Assembly: GCA_045652705.1 (NCBI GenBank)
Contig: JAZRUV010000039.1
Span: forward strand, 10,941 to 74,940
Length of the DNA: 64,000 nucleotides
Direction of reading: 5' to 3'
Origin: UMGS1649 sp045652705
GTDB lineage: Bacteria; Bacillota; Clostridia; TANB77; CAG-465
Below the pieces are notes generated by a model. It was given only the letters and a program-made list of their open reading frames with translations, searched no databases and was not told the DNA's origin. Of this stretch, positions 32,755 to 41,255 are shown piece after piece. Both the position numbers and the translations under genes were made by a program. Position 1 is the first letter of the stretch; each line of letters starts with the position of its first letter.

Positions 32755-33444
32755 ATGGAAAAGAAAATATTGATAGTTGACGATGAAAAGCCAATAGTAG
32801 ATGTGTTAAAATTTAACCTTGAAAAAGATGGCTATAAAACAATCGAAGCATATGATGGAGAACAAGCAGTAGAAATGGCACTAACTGCAAAACCGGATTT
32901 AATAATCTTAGACGTAATGCTTCCTAAAATGGACGGGTTTACTGTATGTAAGAAGATAAGACAGAAACTTACTTGCCCAATAATAATGCTTACAGCTAAA
33001 GAGGAAGTTGTAGATAAAATAATTGGTCTTGAGCTTGGCGCTGATGACTACATGACAAAACCATTCAGCGTAAGAGAACTTACAGCACGTGTAAAAGCAA
33101 ACCTAAGAAAACACGTGTTACCTGAAGAGGCTCAAAAAGAGAACGAGACAGATGAATTAAAGATTAAAGATTTAGTTTTAGACGTAGAAAAGTATGTAGT
33201 TGTTAAAAAAGGTAAAATAATAGATTTAACAATGAAAGAATTCGAAGTTATAAAACTACTTGCTACTCATTCAGGACAAGTATTTACTCGTGAACAAATA
33301 CTTAAAAACGTGTGGGGATATGACTATTATGGTGATGTTAGAAGCGTTGACGTTACTATACGTAGAATAAGAGAGAAAATAGAAGATAATACTTCTGAAC
33401 CAAAATATATAATAACAAAAAGAGGAATAGGATATTATGTTTAA
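32755..33444 (+). CDS. walR: OmpR-family response regulator, WalR-like
   Basis: 229 residues. Receiver with D-D-E (10-12), phospho-acceptor D in I-L-D-V-M-L-P (53), T in L-T-A-K and K in M-T-K-P-F, all intact. The C-terminal winged helix closes with W-G-Y-D-Y-Y-G-D-V-R-S-V-D-V-T-I-R-R-I-R-E-K and I-T-K-R-G-I-G-Y-Y, very like WalR/PhoP regulators that control cell-wall turnover. The stop overlaps the kinase start by 8 bp. Assignment to Wal rather than Pho rests on similarity and the kinase layout; the usual walHIJ genes are missing. Confidence 0.85.
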   Translation: MEKKILIVDDEKPIVDVLKFNLEKDGYKTIEAYDGEQAVEMALTAKPDLIILDVMLPKMDGFTVCKKIRQKLTCPIIMLTAKEEVVDKIIGLELGADDYMTKPFSVRELTARVKANLRKHVLPEEAQKENETDELKIKDLVLDVEKYVVVKKGKIIDLTMKEFEVIKLLATHSGQVFTREQILKNVWGYDYYGDVRSVDVTIRRIREKIEDNTSEPKYIITKRGIGYYV

Positions 33445-34822
33445 ATCTATAAAAACTAGTACAAAAGTATTAGTATTAGGATTTGTAATAGTTACATTTA
33501 TAGTGATGAACTTTGTTATAAATTATTCTATTACAAAGAAATTTGGATTTGTATTTGACGCACCGATTGTAATATCAATTGGTGTGCTACTTTTATGTGC
33601 ATTAATATTTGCGGCTATATATAACAATAAGATTTTATTACCGCTTAGACGTATAGAAAAATCTATGAAAAACATAAAAGATGGAAAAACTGTAGATTCT
33701 CGTATGCTAAACGGTTGTACAGAGCTTAAAGAACTAAATAGCGTAATTGATGTATATAGCGAAATAATGCAAAGTATTTCTAAAAACAACTTTGAAGTTA
33801 CAAGTCAAGAAAGTAAAACAGGAAAGATAATAGAAAGAATGCCAGATGGAGTTATAGCATTTTCTATGCAAAGACAAATAATACAAATAAACTCAGCGGC
33901 TAAAGCTTTTGCAAACCTTAGCTCAGAAGATAACACATATGAAAAAGTTATGAAAAAGCTTAAGCTTAAAGTGGATTTTGATAAAGTACTTTATATGACA
34001 AACTACAAGAACGTGCAAGAAAAGACAACTGTAAATGATAATGTACTTGACGTTGTGTTAGTTCCTTTCCAAAACGAAAGATTAATGCCTATGGGTGTTA
34101 TTGTGTTTATTAAAAACATAACTGAAAGTGAAAAGTTAGACAATATGAGAAAAGAATTTGTTGCTAATGTTTCTCATGAACTAAAAACGCCTTTATGTTC
34201 AATTAAAGGTTATTCTGAAACAATACTAGATAGAGAACTAGAAAAAGAAGAAATAGCAAAATTTGCTCAAGTTATAAATGATGAAGCAAATAGAATGGAT
34301 AGAATAGTAGCAGATCTTTTACAACTTTCTCGTTTTGATTATAAGAAAAACGTATGGAATAAGACTAAACTTAACATTGATGACTTGGCAAAACAAGTTG
34401 TAGAAAATATGCAATATGTAGCTATGGAGAAAAAACACAATTTAAAATGTGTTGTTAATATGATACCAGGTCCGGTATTTGTAGATAAAGATGGAATACA
34501 ACAGGTTATGATAAATATCTTAAGTAACAGTATAAAATATACGCCTGAAGGTGGAGAGATTACTGTATATATTGGAGCGGCTGGTGGTAAAGCGTATCTT
34601 AAGTTTGTAGATAATGGTATGGGAATACCTGAAAAAGATTTAAAACGTATATTTGAAAGATTTTATAGAGTAGACAAAGCTCGCTCAAGGCAGATGGGTG
34701 GAACAGGATTAGGGCTTTCTATAGTTAAAGAAATAGTGGAAGCCCATGATGGAACTATTGAAATGAAGAGTGAAGTAGGAATTGGAACAGAAGTAATAGT
34801 TACAATTCCAATAATGAAATAG
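33437..34822 (+). CDS. walK: Sensor histidine kinase, WalK/PhoR-like
   Basis: 461 residues. Two membrane helices (about 10-30 and 40-62) separated by only 10-15 outside residues, so no sensor domain outside. Then HAMP, PAS (about 130-230), HisKA with F-V-A-N-V-S-H-E-L-K-T-P-L (phospho-His in S-H-E), and HATPase with N-I-L-S-N-S-I-K-Y, D-N-G-M-G-I and G-G-T-G-L-G-L-S. Short-loop WalK kinases are common in Clostridia and streptococci. Forms an overlapping pair with the regulator. Confidence 0.88.
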   Translation: MFKSIKTSTKVLVLGFVIVTFIVMNFVINYSITKKFGFVFDAPIVISIGVLLLCALIFAAIYNNKILLPLRRIEKSMKNIKDGKTVDSRMLNGCTELKELNSVIDVYSEIMQSISKNNFEVTSQESKTGKIIERMPDGVIAFSMQRQIIQINSAAKAFANLSSEDNTYEKVMKKLKLKVDFDKVLYMTNYKNVQEKTTVNDNVLDVVLVPFQNERLMPMGVIVFIKNITESEKLDNMRKEFVANVSHELKTPLCSIKGYSETILDRELEKEEIAKFAQVINDEANRMDRIVADLLQLSRFDYKKNVWNKTKLNIDDLAKQVVENMQYVAMEKKHNLKCVVNMIPGPVFVDKDGIQQVMINILSNSIKYTPEGGEITVYIGAAGGKAYLKFVDNGMGIPEKDLKRIFERFYRVDKARSRQMGGTGLGLSIVKEIVEAHDGTIEMKSEVGIGTEVIVTIPIMK

Positions 34823-34838
34823 GAGTAGACAGTTTAAT

Positions 34839-35612
34839 ATGAAAATAATTGATGTACACGCGCATTATGAAGACGAAAGATATAATGAAGATAGAGAAGA
34901 AACATTAAATAGACAATTTGAAAGTGGTGTAGAATATATAATAAATGCTGGTGCCGGAATAGAGTCTTCTAAAGGAGCACTTGCTATTGCAAATGGTCAC
35001 GAAAAAATATATTGCACAATAGGAATTCACCCACAATATGTGGAAGATGGGGAAAACGTAGAAGATTTAAAAAGACTATATGTGGAAAACCCTAAAGATA
35101 AAATTGTTGCAATTGGAGAAATTGGACTAGATTATCATTATACAAAGGAATTTAAAGAGGAACAGAAGAAACTCTTTAGAGACCAATTGGAATTTGCTTA
35201 TGAAGTAGGACTTCCTGTACAAATACATTCGCGAGATGCTAGTATAGATACAGTGGAAGTGCTAGAAAGTACAGATAAAAAACCAGAAAAAATAATGTTC
35301 CATTGTTTTGATTTGAATGAACAAACAGCAAAGTATATTAAAGAAGAAGGATATAAAATATCTGTTGGTGGAAATATAACATACAAAAGGACAGATACAG
35401 CAATTAGAGTAATAAAAGATATGCCAATAGAAAATATTATGACAGAAACAGACTCTCCATATCTTGCACCAGTACCACATAGGGGAGAAAGAAACGAGTC
35501 TTTAAATATAACATATGTTATAGAAAAAATAGCTGAGATTAAAGAAATGGATAAAGATGAAGTTGCCAGTGTTTTATACAATAATGCAATAGAATTTTAT
35601 GGATTAAGTTAA
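34839..35612 (+). CDS. tatD: TatD-family metal-dependent hydrolase
   Basis: 257 residues with the TIM-barrel amidohydrolase signature: D-V-H-A-H at the N-terminus (metal ligands), G-E-I-G-L-D-Y-H-Y (about 93-101), P-V-Q-I-H-S-R (about 127-133), H-C-F near 151 and T-E-T-D-S-P-Y-L (about 199-206). TatD proteins are 3'-5' exonucleases/DNases implicated in DNA repair. Follows walK by 16 bp and is likely co-transcribed. The terminator begins at its last codons. Confidence 0.95.
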   Translation: MKIIDVHAHYEDERYNEDREETLNRQFESGVEYIINAGAGIESSKGALAIANGHEKIYCTIGIHPQYVEDGENVEDLKRLYVENPKDKIVAIGEIGLDYHYTKEFKEEQKKLFRDQLEFAYEVGLPVQIHSRDASIDTVEVLESTDKKPEKIMFHCFDLNEQTAKYIKEEGYKISVGGNITYKRTDTAIRVIKDMPIENIMTETDSPYLAPVPHRGERNESLNITYVIEKIAEIKEMDKDEVASVLYNNAIEFYGLS

Positions 35613-35632
35613 TTGCTTAATCCGTATTTTTG
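35601..35632 (+). terminator. Terminator overlapping the end of tatD
   Basis: An 8-bp stem GGATTAAG/CTTAATCC, 7-nt loop, then a T-rich tail. Its 3' arm also holds the -35 box of the next gene's promoter. Confidence 0.75.
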
Positions 35633-35641
35633 TGATATAAT
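35613..35641 (+). promoter_or_regulatory. Promoter of the 35675 gene
   Basis: TTGCTT (35613-35618), 17-bp spacer, TATAAT (35636-35641) with TGTGA upstream of the -10. The same architecture precedes its relative at 36154. Confidence 0.75.
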
Positions 35642-35674
35642 GTGCTTGCAAAATAAAAATTAGGGGGAGTCATA

Positions 35675-36001
35675 ATGAATATTTATGATGTAAAGTTTTA
35701 CGGGGTATATTTTCGGTATAAACTGGAGTTTTCAGGAGTAAATATATTTGCAAGAAAGGAAGATGTTCACGCAGTTCCGGGTTTTGATAATTCCTTTTTT
35801 GAAGTAACTGTTCTTGAGGAATACAAAGGGAAACAAGACGTATTAAAACTTATTTTTGAGAATGGCGAGGAAGCATACGAGACATTAAAATATCCGTATT
35901 TGTTCTGGGATATTGAAGACAATATATGGAGAGAATCTAAGGATACGTCTACACCAGAAGCATTTATGAAGGCGTATTTTGAAAGCGTTTCAAAGAAATA
36001 A
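35675..36001 (+). CDS. Small repeat-family protein (one unit)
   Basis: 108 residues, SD AGGGGGAG. Starts N-I-Y-D-V-K-F-Y-G-V-Y-F and has a middle V-L-E-E-Y-K-G-K-Q-D-V-L-K-L segment; the same layout occurs twice in the next gene. The fold looks beta-rich, with no membrane segment, Cys site or enzyme motif. Not a family I recognise. It has its own promoter and terminator. The pairing with a two-unit relative suggests local duplication. Confidence 0.75.
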   Translation: MNIYDVKFYGVYFRYKLEFSGVNIFARKEDVHAVPGFDNSFFEVTVLEEYKGKQDVLKLIFENGEEAYETLKYPYLFWDIEDNIWRESKDTSTPEAFMKAYFESVSKK

Positions 36002-36008
36002 AGAATAA

Positions 36009-36034
36009 AGAGGAGATTTAAATAAATCTCCTCT
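36009..36034 (+). terminator. Terminator after the 35675 gene
   Basis: A perfect 11-bp stem AGAGGAGATTT/AAATCTCCTCT with a 4-nt loop. Confidence 0.9.
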
Positions 36035-36092
36035 ATAATTTGTATTAAATACCATAATTATGCGGACTAAAATATGTATAAATGCTGGTATA

Positions 36093-36121
36093 TTGCAAAC
36101 CGTAGAAGAATGTGATATAAT
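36093..36121 (+). promoter_or_regulatory. Promoter of the 36154 gene
   Basis: TTGCAA (36093-36098), 17-bp spacer, TATAAT (36116-36121), again with TGTGA before the -10. Confidence 0.75.
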
Positions 36122-36153
36122 TAAACCCTAAAATAAAACTAGGAGGAATCAAA

Positions 36154-36807
36154 ATGACTATTTATGATTTGAAGTTATATGGAGTTTACTTCCCGCAACT
36201 AGTCGGTGGAGGACATGTACGTCTATCCACGGAACGGATAGAGGTGCGTGCAAGTAGGGGTTATGTCTATAAGTTTGAGGTAACAGCTTTGAAACAATAT
36301 GGTACCAAGCAAGATGTCTTGGAGTTACAATTTGATGATGGACACACAGAATATATTACTTTGTATGAACCTTCGATGTATCTTAATGAAGGAGAATGGA
36401 AACTGGCAAAGGATAGAATTGTAGCAGCAAGTTTCTTGTCAAAGTACGAGGAATTGAAGGAGGAGGAAGCTATTGGTAGCACTCCTAGCATTTTTGACCT
36501 TACATTTTATGGATTATTGGAAGATGTTGGCTTAAAAATGCTTAAGACCAAAATTTTTCTTTCTCGGGCGAGTAGGGACAGAGAACTTACACAAAATAGT
36601 ATACTGTTTACTGCTACTGTGTTGAAGGAATATAAAGGTAATAAGTATGTTATCAAAGTTGTGACAGTAGATAATGTAATCTGTTATATTCCGCTCTTTA
36701 AGGCGAATATGTGCTATGATAATGACAATAGAATTTGGGTTTCCTGCTCGGAAAGTCCTATCCCTGGAAAGATTCTGAAATGCTATGTTAAGCATTTGAA
36801 TGGGTAA
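36154..36807 (+). CDS. Two-unit relative of the 35675 protein
   Basis: 217 residues made of two copies of the roughly 105-residue unit: T-I-Y-D-L-K-L-Y-G-V-Y-F with A-L-K-Q-Y-G-T-K-Q-D-V-L-E-L in the first half, and S-I-F-D-L-T-F-Y-G-L-L with V-L-K-E-Y-K-G-N-K-Y-V-I-K-V in the second. SD AGGAGG. Cytosolic by composition. Function unknown. The internal duplication and the neighbour with one unit point to recent expansion, although the copies have diverged well beyond simple identity. Confidence 0.75.
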   Translation: MTIYDLKLYGVYFPQLVGGGHVRLSTERIEVRASRGYVYKFEVTALKQYGTKQDVLELQFDDGHTEYITLYEPSMYLNEGEWKLAKDRIVAASFLSKYEELKEEEAIGSTPSIFDLTFYGLLEDVGLKMLKTKIFLSRASRDRELTQNSILFTATVLKEYKGNKYVIKVVTVDNVICYIPLFKANMCYDNDNRIWVSCSESPIPGKILKCYVKHLNG

Positions 36808-36825
36808 TAGAAATTAAGAAATAAT

Positions 36826-36855
36826 TAACAGGTGGTTCTAATGAACCACCTGTTA
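36826..36855. terminator. Bidirectional terminator before gyrA
   Basis: A perfect 13-bp stem TAACAGGTGGTTC/GAACCACCTGTTA with a TAAT loop between convergent genes. Confidence 0.9.
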
Positions 36856-36878
36856 TGTTATACTGATTTTATCAAGAA

Positions 36879-39356
36879 TTATTTATTCTCTTCAATTTTT
36901 AATTGGTCGTCATTTTCTTCATGAACAAGTTTAGCAACATTTACGACTCTACCGCCTTCTGAAGTTCTCATTAAAGTTACACCTTGAGTATTTCTACCAA
37001 GTACAGATATATCGCTTACGTTAATTCTAATAATTACGCCACTTGCAGTAACTATCATAACATCGTCATCATCTGTAACAACTTTAACTCCTATAATATG
37101 TCCAGTTTTTTCAGTAGTTTTGTATGTTAATATTCCTTTACCTGCTCTGGATTGTGCGCGGTATTCTTCAACCTCAGTTCTCTTACCAAATCCGTTTTCT
37201 GTTATAGCTAAGATGTAGTTGTCCTTTTCAGATGTAATTGGTTCCATACCAACGACATAATCGCCTTTGCCAAGAGTAATACCTTTAACACCCATTGAAG
37301 TTCTACCTACAGGTCTTGCTTCTTCTTCCTTGAATCTAATAGATAGACCAGAATTTGTTACAAGGATTATATCACTGTTTCCGTCTGTGATTCTAACATC
37401 GATAATTTCATCATCATCTTTTAATGTTACAGCAAGAATACCAGTTTTTCTAATATTTGAATACTCAGAAAGAGGAGTCTTTTTAACAAGACCGTTCTTT
37501 GTAGCCATGAGAACATTTAACTTATCTTCAAAGTTCTTAACAGGTATAACGGCAGCAATCTTTTCACCTTGTGCAAGTTGAAGAAGGTTAACTATTGCCA
37601 TTCCCTTAGCTACTCTTGATGCTTCTGGAAGATCATAAGCTTTAAGCTTAAATACTCTACCAGTTGTTGTAAAGAATAGTATGTAGTCGTGAGTAGAAGA
37701 TACGAATAGATGTTCAACAAAGTCATCCTCCCTCGTTGCCATACCAGTAACACCTTTGCCGCCACGTCTTTGAGATTTGTATGCGTCTACAGAAATTCTC
37801 TTAACGTAACCAAAGTGAGTTATTGTAACAACATTATCTTCTTGTTTTATTAAGCTTTCTATTTCAATATCACTTTCCCCGTGAACCACTTTAGTTCTTC
37901 TTTCATCACCATATGTGTTTTTAATTTCAGTTAATTCTTCTTTTATGATATTGAGAACTAGGGCTTCGCTTTCTAGAATTTCTCTTAAATGTTTAATAGT
38001 TTCAAGTAAAGCTTTGTATTCTGATTCAATCTTATCACGAGATAGACCTGTTAAAGTTCTAAGTCTCATATCTAGAATTGCTTGAGCTTGTATTTCAGAA
38101 AGACCAAATCTTTCCATTAATGTTGCTTTGGCAGAATTGTCATCTTTTGCAGATTTAATTATCTTGATGATTTCATCAATATTGTCTATTGCAATTCTTA
38201 AACCTTCTAAAATATGAAGTCTAGCTTCAGCTTTCTTTAAGTCGTATTTAGTTCTTCTTACAATTATATCTTTTCTGTGTTCAATATAGTGGTAAAGAAT
38301 TTCTTTTAATGTAAGAATCTTAGGTTCGCCGTTTACAAGGGCAAGTAGTATCATAGATTGAGTTGTTTGAAGCTCAGAATGTTTGTATAAAAGATTTAGT
38401 ACAACGTTTGGATTAGCATCTTTCTTAAGGTCTATAACAATTCTTACACCTTCTCTGTCTGAGTGGTCATGTACGTCTGAAATTCCTTCAATAACTTTAT
38501 CATTAACAAGTTTTGCTATGTTAGCACACATTGCTGCTTTGTTAACTTTATAAGGTACTTCTGTAACTATTATGTGATATCTGCCTCTTTGGTCTTCTTC
38601 GATTTCACACTTGGCACGTAGACATACTTTACCACGACCAGTTGTATATGCATTTTTGAAGCCTTCGTGACCAACTATAATACCTGCAGTTGGGAAGTCA
38701 GGTCCTTTAATATATTCCATTAACTGTTCGTCAGTTATATCTGGGTTGTCTATCATAGCGCAAGTTCCGTTTATAACTTCAGTTAAGTTGTGTGGTGGAA
38801 TATTTGACGCCATACCAACTGCAATACCATAAGAACCATTGATTAAAAGGTTTGGTATCTTTGCAGGTAGTACTGTAGGCTCCATAAGTCTATCGTCATA
38901 GTTTGGTGAATAATCTACAGTTTCTTTGTCAATATCATCTAGCATTTCAACAGCCATTTTATATAATTTGGCCTCTGTATATCTCATTGCGGCTGGTGGG
39001 TCGTTATCTATTGAACCAAAGTTTCCATGTCCGTTAACTAACGGATAACGCAAAGAGAAATCTTGTGCAAGTCTTACTAGTGCATCATAAACTGCTGCAT
39101 CACCGTGTGGGTGATAGTTACCTAAAACGTCACCAACAATACCGGCACATTTTCTATATGGTTTGTCTGGCCACAAAGCCAATTCGCTCATAACATACAA
39201 TATTCTTCTGTGAACAGGTTTTAAACCATCACGAACATCTGGAAGCGCACGAGAAACTATAACACTCATGGCATAATCTATATATGAACGTCTCATTTCG
39301 TCCTCGATTTTAACAGGGACTATTTTTCCTTCGTCTAGCAAATTATTTTCTTCCAT
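36879..39356 (-). CDS. gyrA: DNA gyrase subunit A
   Basis: 825 residues, standard length. The winged-helix/active-site Tyr is in A-A-M-R-Y-T-E-A, the GyrA box Q-R-R-G-G-K-G-V identifies gyrase rather than topoisomerase IV, and the C-terminal beta-pinwheel repeats follow. The quinolone-determining stretch reads H-P-H-G-D-A-A-V-Y-D, Ala instead of the Ser seen in E. coli at position 83. SD AGGAGG and promoter at 39380-39408. gyrB is not next to it here. Confidence 0.97.
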   Translation of the reverse strand: MEENNLLDEGKIVPVKIEDEMRRSYIDYAMSVIVSRALPDVRDGLKPVHRRILYVMSELALWPDKPYRKCAGIVGDVLGNYHPHGDAAVYDALVRLAQDFSLRYPLVNGHGNFGSIDNDPPAAMRYTEAKLYKMAVEMLDDIDKETVDYSPNYDDRLMEPTVLPAKIPNLLINGSYGIAVGMASNIPPHNLTEVINGTCAMIDNPDITDEQLMEYIKGPDFPTAGIIVGHEGFKNAYTTGRGKVCLRAKCEIEEDQRGRYHIIVTEVPYKVNKAAMCANIAKLVNDKVIEGISDVHDHSDREGVRIVIDLKKDANPNVVLNLLYKHSELQTTQSMILLALVNGEPKILTLKEILYHYIEHRKDIIVRRTKYDLKKAEARLHILEGLRIAIDNIDEIIKIIKSAKDDNSAKATLMERFGLSEIQAQAILDMRLRTLTGLSRDKIESEYKALLETIKHLREILESEALVLNIIKEELTEIKNTYGDERRTKVVHGESDIEIESLIKQEDNVVTITHFGYVKRISVDAYKSQRRGGKGVTGMATREDDFVEHLFVSSTHDYILFFTTTGRVFKLKAYDLPEASRVAKGMAIVNLLQLAQGEKIAAVIPVKNFEDKLNVLMATKNGLVKKTPLSEYSNIRKTGILAVTLKDDDEIIDVRITDGNSDIILVTNSGLSIRFKEEEARPVGRTSMGVKGITLGKGDYVVGMEPITSEKDNYILAITENGFGKRTEVEEYRAQSRAGKGILTYKTTEKTGHIIGVKVVTDDDDVMIVTASGVIIRINVSDISVLGRNTQGVTLMRTSEGGRVVNVAKLVHEENDDQLKIEENK

Positions 39357-39379
39357 AATACCCTCCTATTGCTAAGTGT

Positions 39380-39408
39380 ATTATATACGAAAAATGTCAT
39401 AATTGCAA
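39380..39408 (-). promoter_or_regulatory. gyrA promoter
   Basis: On the minus strand TTGCAA (39408-39403), 17-bp spacer, TATAAT (39385-39380). Confidence 0.8.
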
Positions 39409-39418
39409 CTAAAAAGGG

Positions 39419-39446
39419 TTGAAAATGCTATAAATTATGATATAAT
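39419..39446 (+). promoter_or_regulatory. Promoter of the DnaJ-like gene
   Basis: TTGAAA (39419-39424), 16-bp spacer, TATAAT (39441-39446), divergent from and 10 bp from the gyrA promoter. Confidence 0.7.
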
Positions 39447-39490
39447 AATTTTGCGCTAAACGTAGCATTAAATATTGAAAAGAGGTCGCT

Positions 39491-40435
39491 ATGAAACAAA
39501 AGGATTATTACCTATTACTTGGGGTAAATAAACGCTCAAGTAAGGAAGAAATAAAAGCTAATTACAGAAGATTGGCTAAAAAATATCATCCGGATGCAAA
39601 TGTTGGAAGTCCTGAAGCAGAAGAGGTTTTTAAGGACTTAACGGTTGCTTATGATATATTAATGGATAAAGAAAAAAAGAAAAAATATGACAGACAAGTT
39701 GCTCGTTATGGTTATGGTATACCACCAAAGGCTAGTGTAAAAAAAGACGTGAAATACGGGGTTAAAAGTGCAGATGCAAAATCTGAACTCATTAATACAC
39801 TTTTAGGTTTTGGTAAAGGGGCAAAAGAAATGTTTGAAACTGCTACAGCAGATATAAAAGATAGAATAAATGCTAATAAGCAACCTAAAAAGGGTGGTAA
39901 TATAGAAGCAGCACTAGAAATAACTTTAGAAGAAGGTTTCTTTGGTGCGGAAAAGAAATTGTCGCTTAAAACTATTGGGGGCAAAGTAAACAATTATACT
40001 GTTCAGGTTCCAAGAGGAATAAAAGATGGTGAAAAAATTCGTTTGGCCGCTCTTGGACAACCGGGAAAAAATGGTGGGAAAAATGGCGATTTAATTATTA
40101 CGGTAAAAATGAAGGAACACTCAAGTCTGAAACTAGAAGGCTTAGACATACATATGAATTTAGACATAACATACGCGCAAGCTGTAGTTGGAGACAAAAT
40201 AAAAATTAAAGTTTTGGGTGAACAAGTTGAGGTAGATATTCCGACAGGTTCTAAGCAGCAAGACAAAATTAACATTACTGACAAAGGATATGCAAGTGCA
40301 GATAATGCTAGAGGAAACTTAGTTGTTCATCTTGGAATAAGGCAACCAGAGGAGATAACAGAAAGAGAGAAAAAAATATATGAACAACTTTTAAGAGTTG
40401 AAAAACAACAAGTAAAAGAAAAACAAAAGGGCTAA
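39491..40435 (+). CDS. DnaJ-family cochaperone, type B (no zinc finger)
   Basis: 314 residues. N-terminal J domain with the essential H-P-D (about 33-35) inside Y-R-R-L-A-K-K-Y-H-P-D. A linker of about 60 residues follows, not the Gly/Phe-rich type, then two DnaJ C-terminal substrate-binding subdomains (E-A-A-L-E-I-T-L-E-E-G-F-F-G and V-P-R-G-I-K-D-G). There are no CxxCxGxG repeats, so it is CbpA-like rather than classical DnaJ. Partner is DnaK, not in this window. SD AAGAGG. Confidence 0.92.
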   Translation: MKQKDYYLLLGVNKRSSKEEIKANYRRLAKKYHPDANVGSPEAEEVFKDLTVAYDILMDKEKKKKYDRQVARYGYGIPPKASVKKDVKYGVKSADAKSELINTLLGFGKGAKEMFETATADIKDRINANKQPKKGGNIEAALEITLEEGFFGAEKKLSLKTIGGKVNNYTVQVPRGIKDGEKIRLAALGQPGKNGGKNGDLIITVKMKEHSSLKLEGLDIHMNLDITYAQAVVGDKIKIKVLGEQVEVDIPTGSKQQDKINITDKGYASADNARGNLVVHLGIRQPEEITEREKKIYEQLLRVEKQQVKEKQKG

Positions 40436-40459
40436 CAGTGAAGTGAAGTTAGCTCTTTT
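40425..40459. terminator. Terminator between convergent genes
   Basis: A 12-position stem (AAAAGGGCTAAC with GTTAGCTCTTTT, one mismatch or G-T) with an 11-nt loop. Confidence 0.8.
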
Positions 40460-40482
40460 GCTTATATGTTATATAAAATATG

Positions 40483-41019
40483 CTATGCACAAGAATTGTT
40501 TTTTAAGTACTTTTTAAATAACACTTTTATTTTATTTAATATGCTTTCAAAAACAAAAAACTTATCCTTTGATTTTTCTAGTGTAGGAAGTGCAGTGTTT
40601 TGCTCGAACCCATACCTTTGCATAATATTAGAAAAAGGGTCTGGCAATATATCAAGTTTAAATGGATAACTATTATTTAATTCATAATTCCCGTTATTAT
40701 TTAAAAAACCAAAGTTTAGAGTGTGATACATATCCAAATCTATTGTTGCGCAATAACAGTCGCCGGCGCACTTTGTACATTTATGCAGTTTAATAGTTTT
40801 TTTGTCATTTTCTAGATTGTCAAAATAATAGAACATACTAAATACCGTCGAATTATCTTCTTCTTTGGCTGTAAGTATACCATGATATCTAATAACTATA
40901 GAATTTTTTTGATTTAAATTTCCAAAAATACTAAAAATGTTGTTTTCTATTGTCTTTTTTAATGCCCCTTTGTCATATCCTGTATTGCAAGCACATTCAA
41001 AATTAACAAATTCATTCAT
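40483..41019 (-). CDS. Hypothetical cysteine-containing protein
   Basis: 178 residues from ATG 41019, which follows AGAGGTGATTTT; a longer open frame to 41256 has no SD and would run across the vanW-like gene's promoter. C-T-K-C-A-G-D-C-Y-C around residues 80-90 may bind metal. The rest is aromatic-rich and beta-prone with a basic C-terminus. No family. Monocistronic and divergent from the VanW-family gene. Confidence 0.6.
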   Translation of the reverse strand: MNEFVNFECACNTGYDKGALKKTIENNIFSIFGNLNQKNSIVIRYHGILTAKEEDNSTVFSMFYYFDNLENDKKTIKLHKCTKCAGDCYCATIDLDMYHTLNFGFLNNNGNYELNNSYPFKLDILPDPFSNIMQRYGFEQNTALPTLEKSKDKFFVFESILNKIKVLFKKYLKNNSCA

Positions 41020-41255
41020 AAAATCACCTCTTGAAACATTGTTTGACATCATTTTACAGCACATGAAAAGACGGTGCAACAATTGTATTAAAACTAGACA
41101 AAAGTATATAAAAGTTGTGTACTTTTGACAAAAAGACACAAAATATATAAAAATGCGATAAAAATTATATAAATACAACATTAAAAATATTGCTAATATA
41201 TTACGAATGTGATAATATATTGAATGTGAACATATGATGTTTTGGAGGTAGAACA

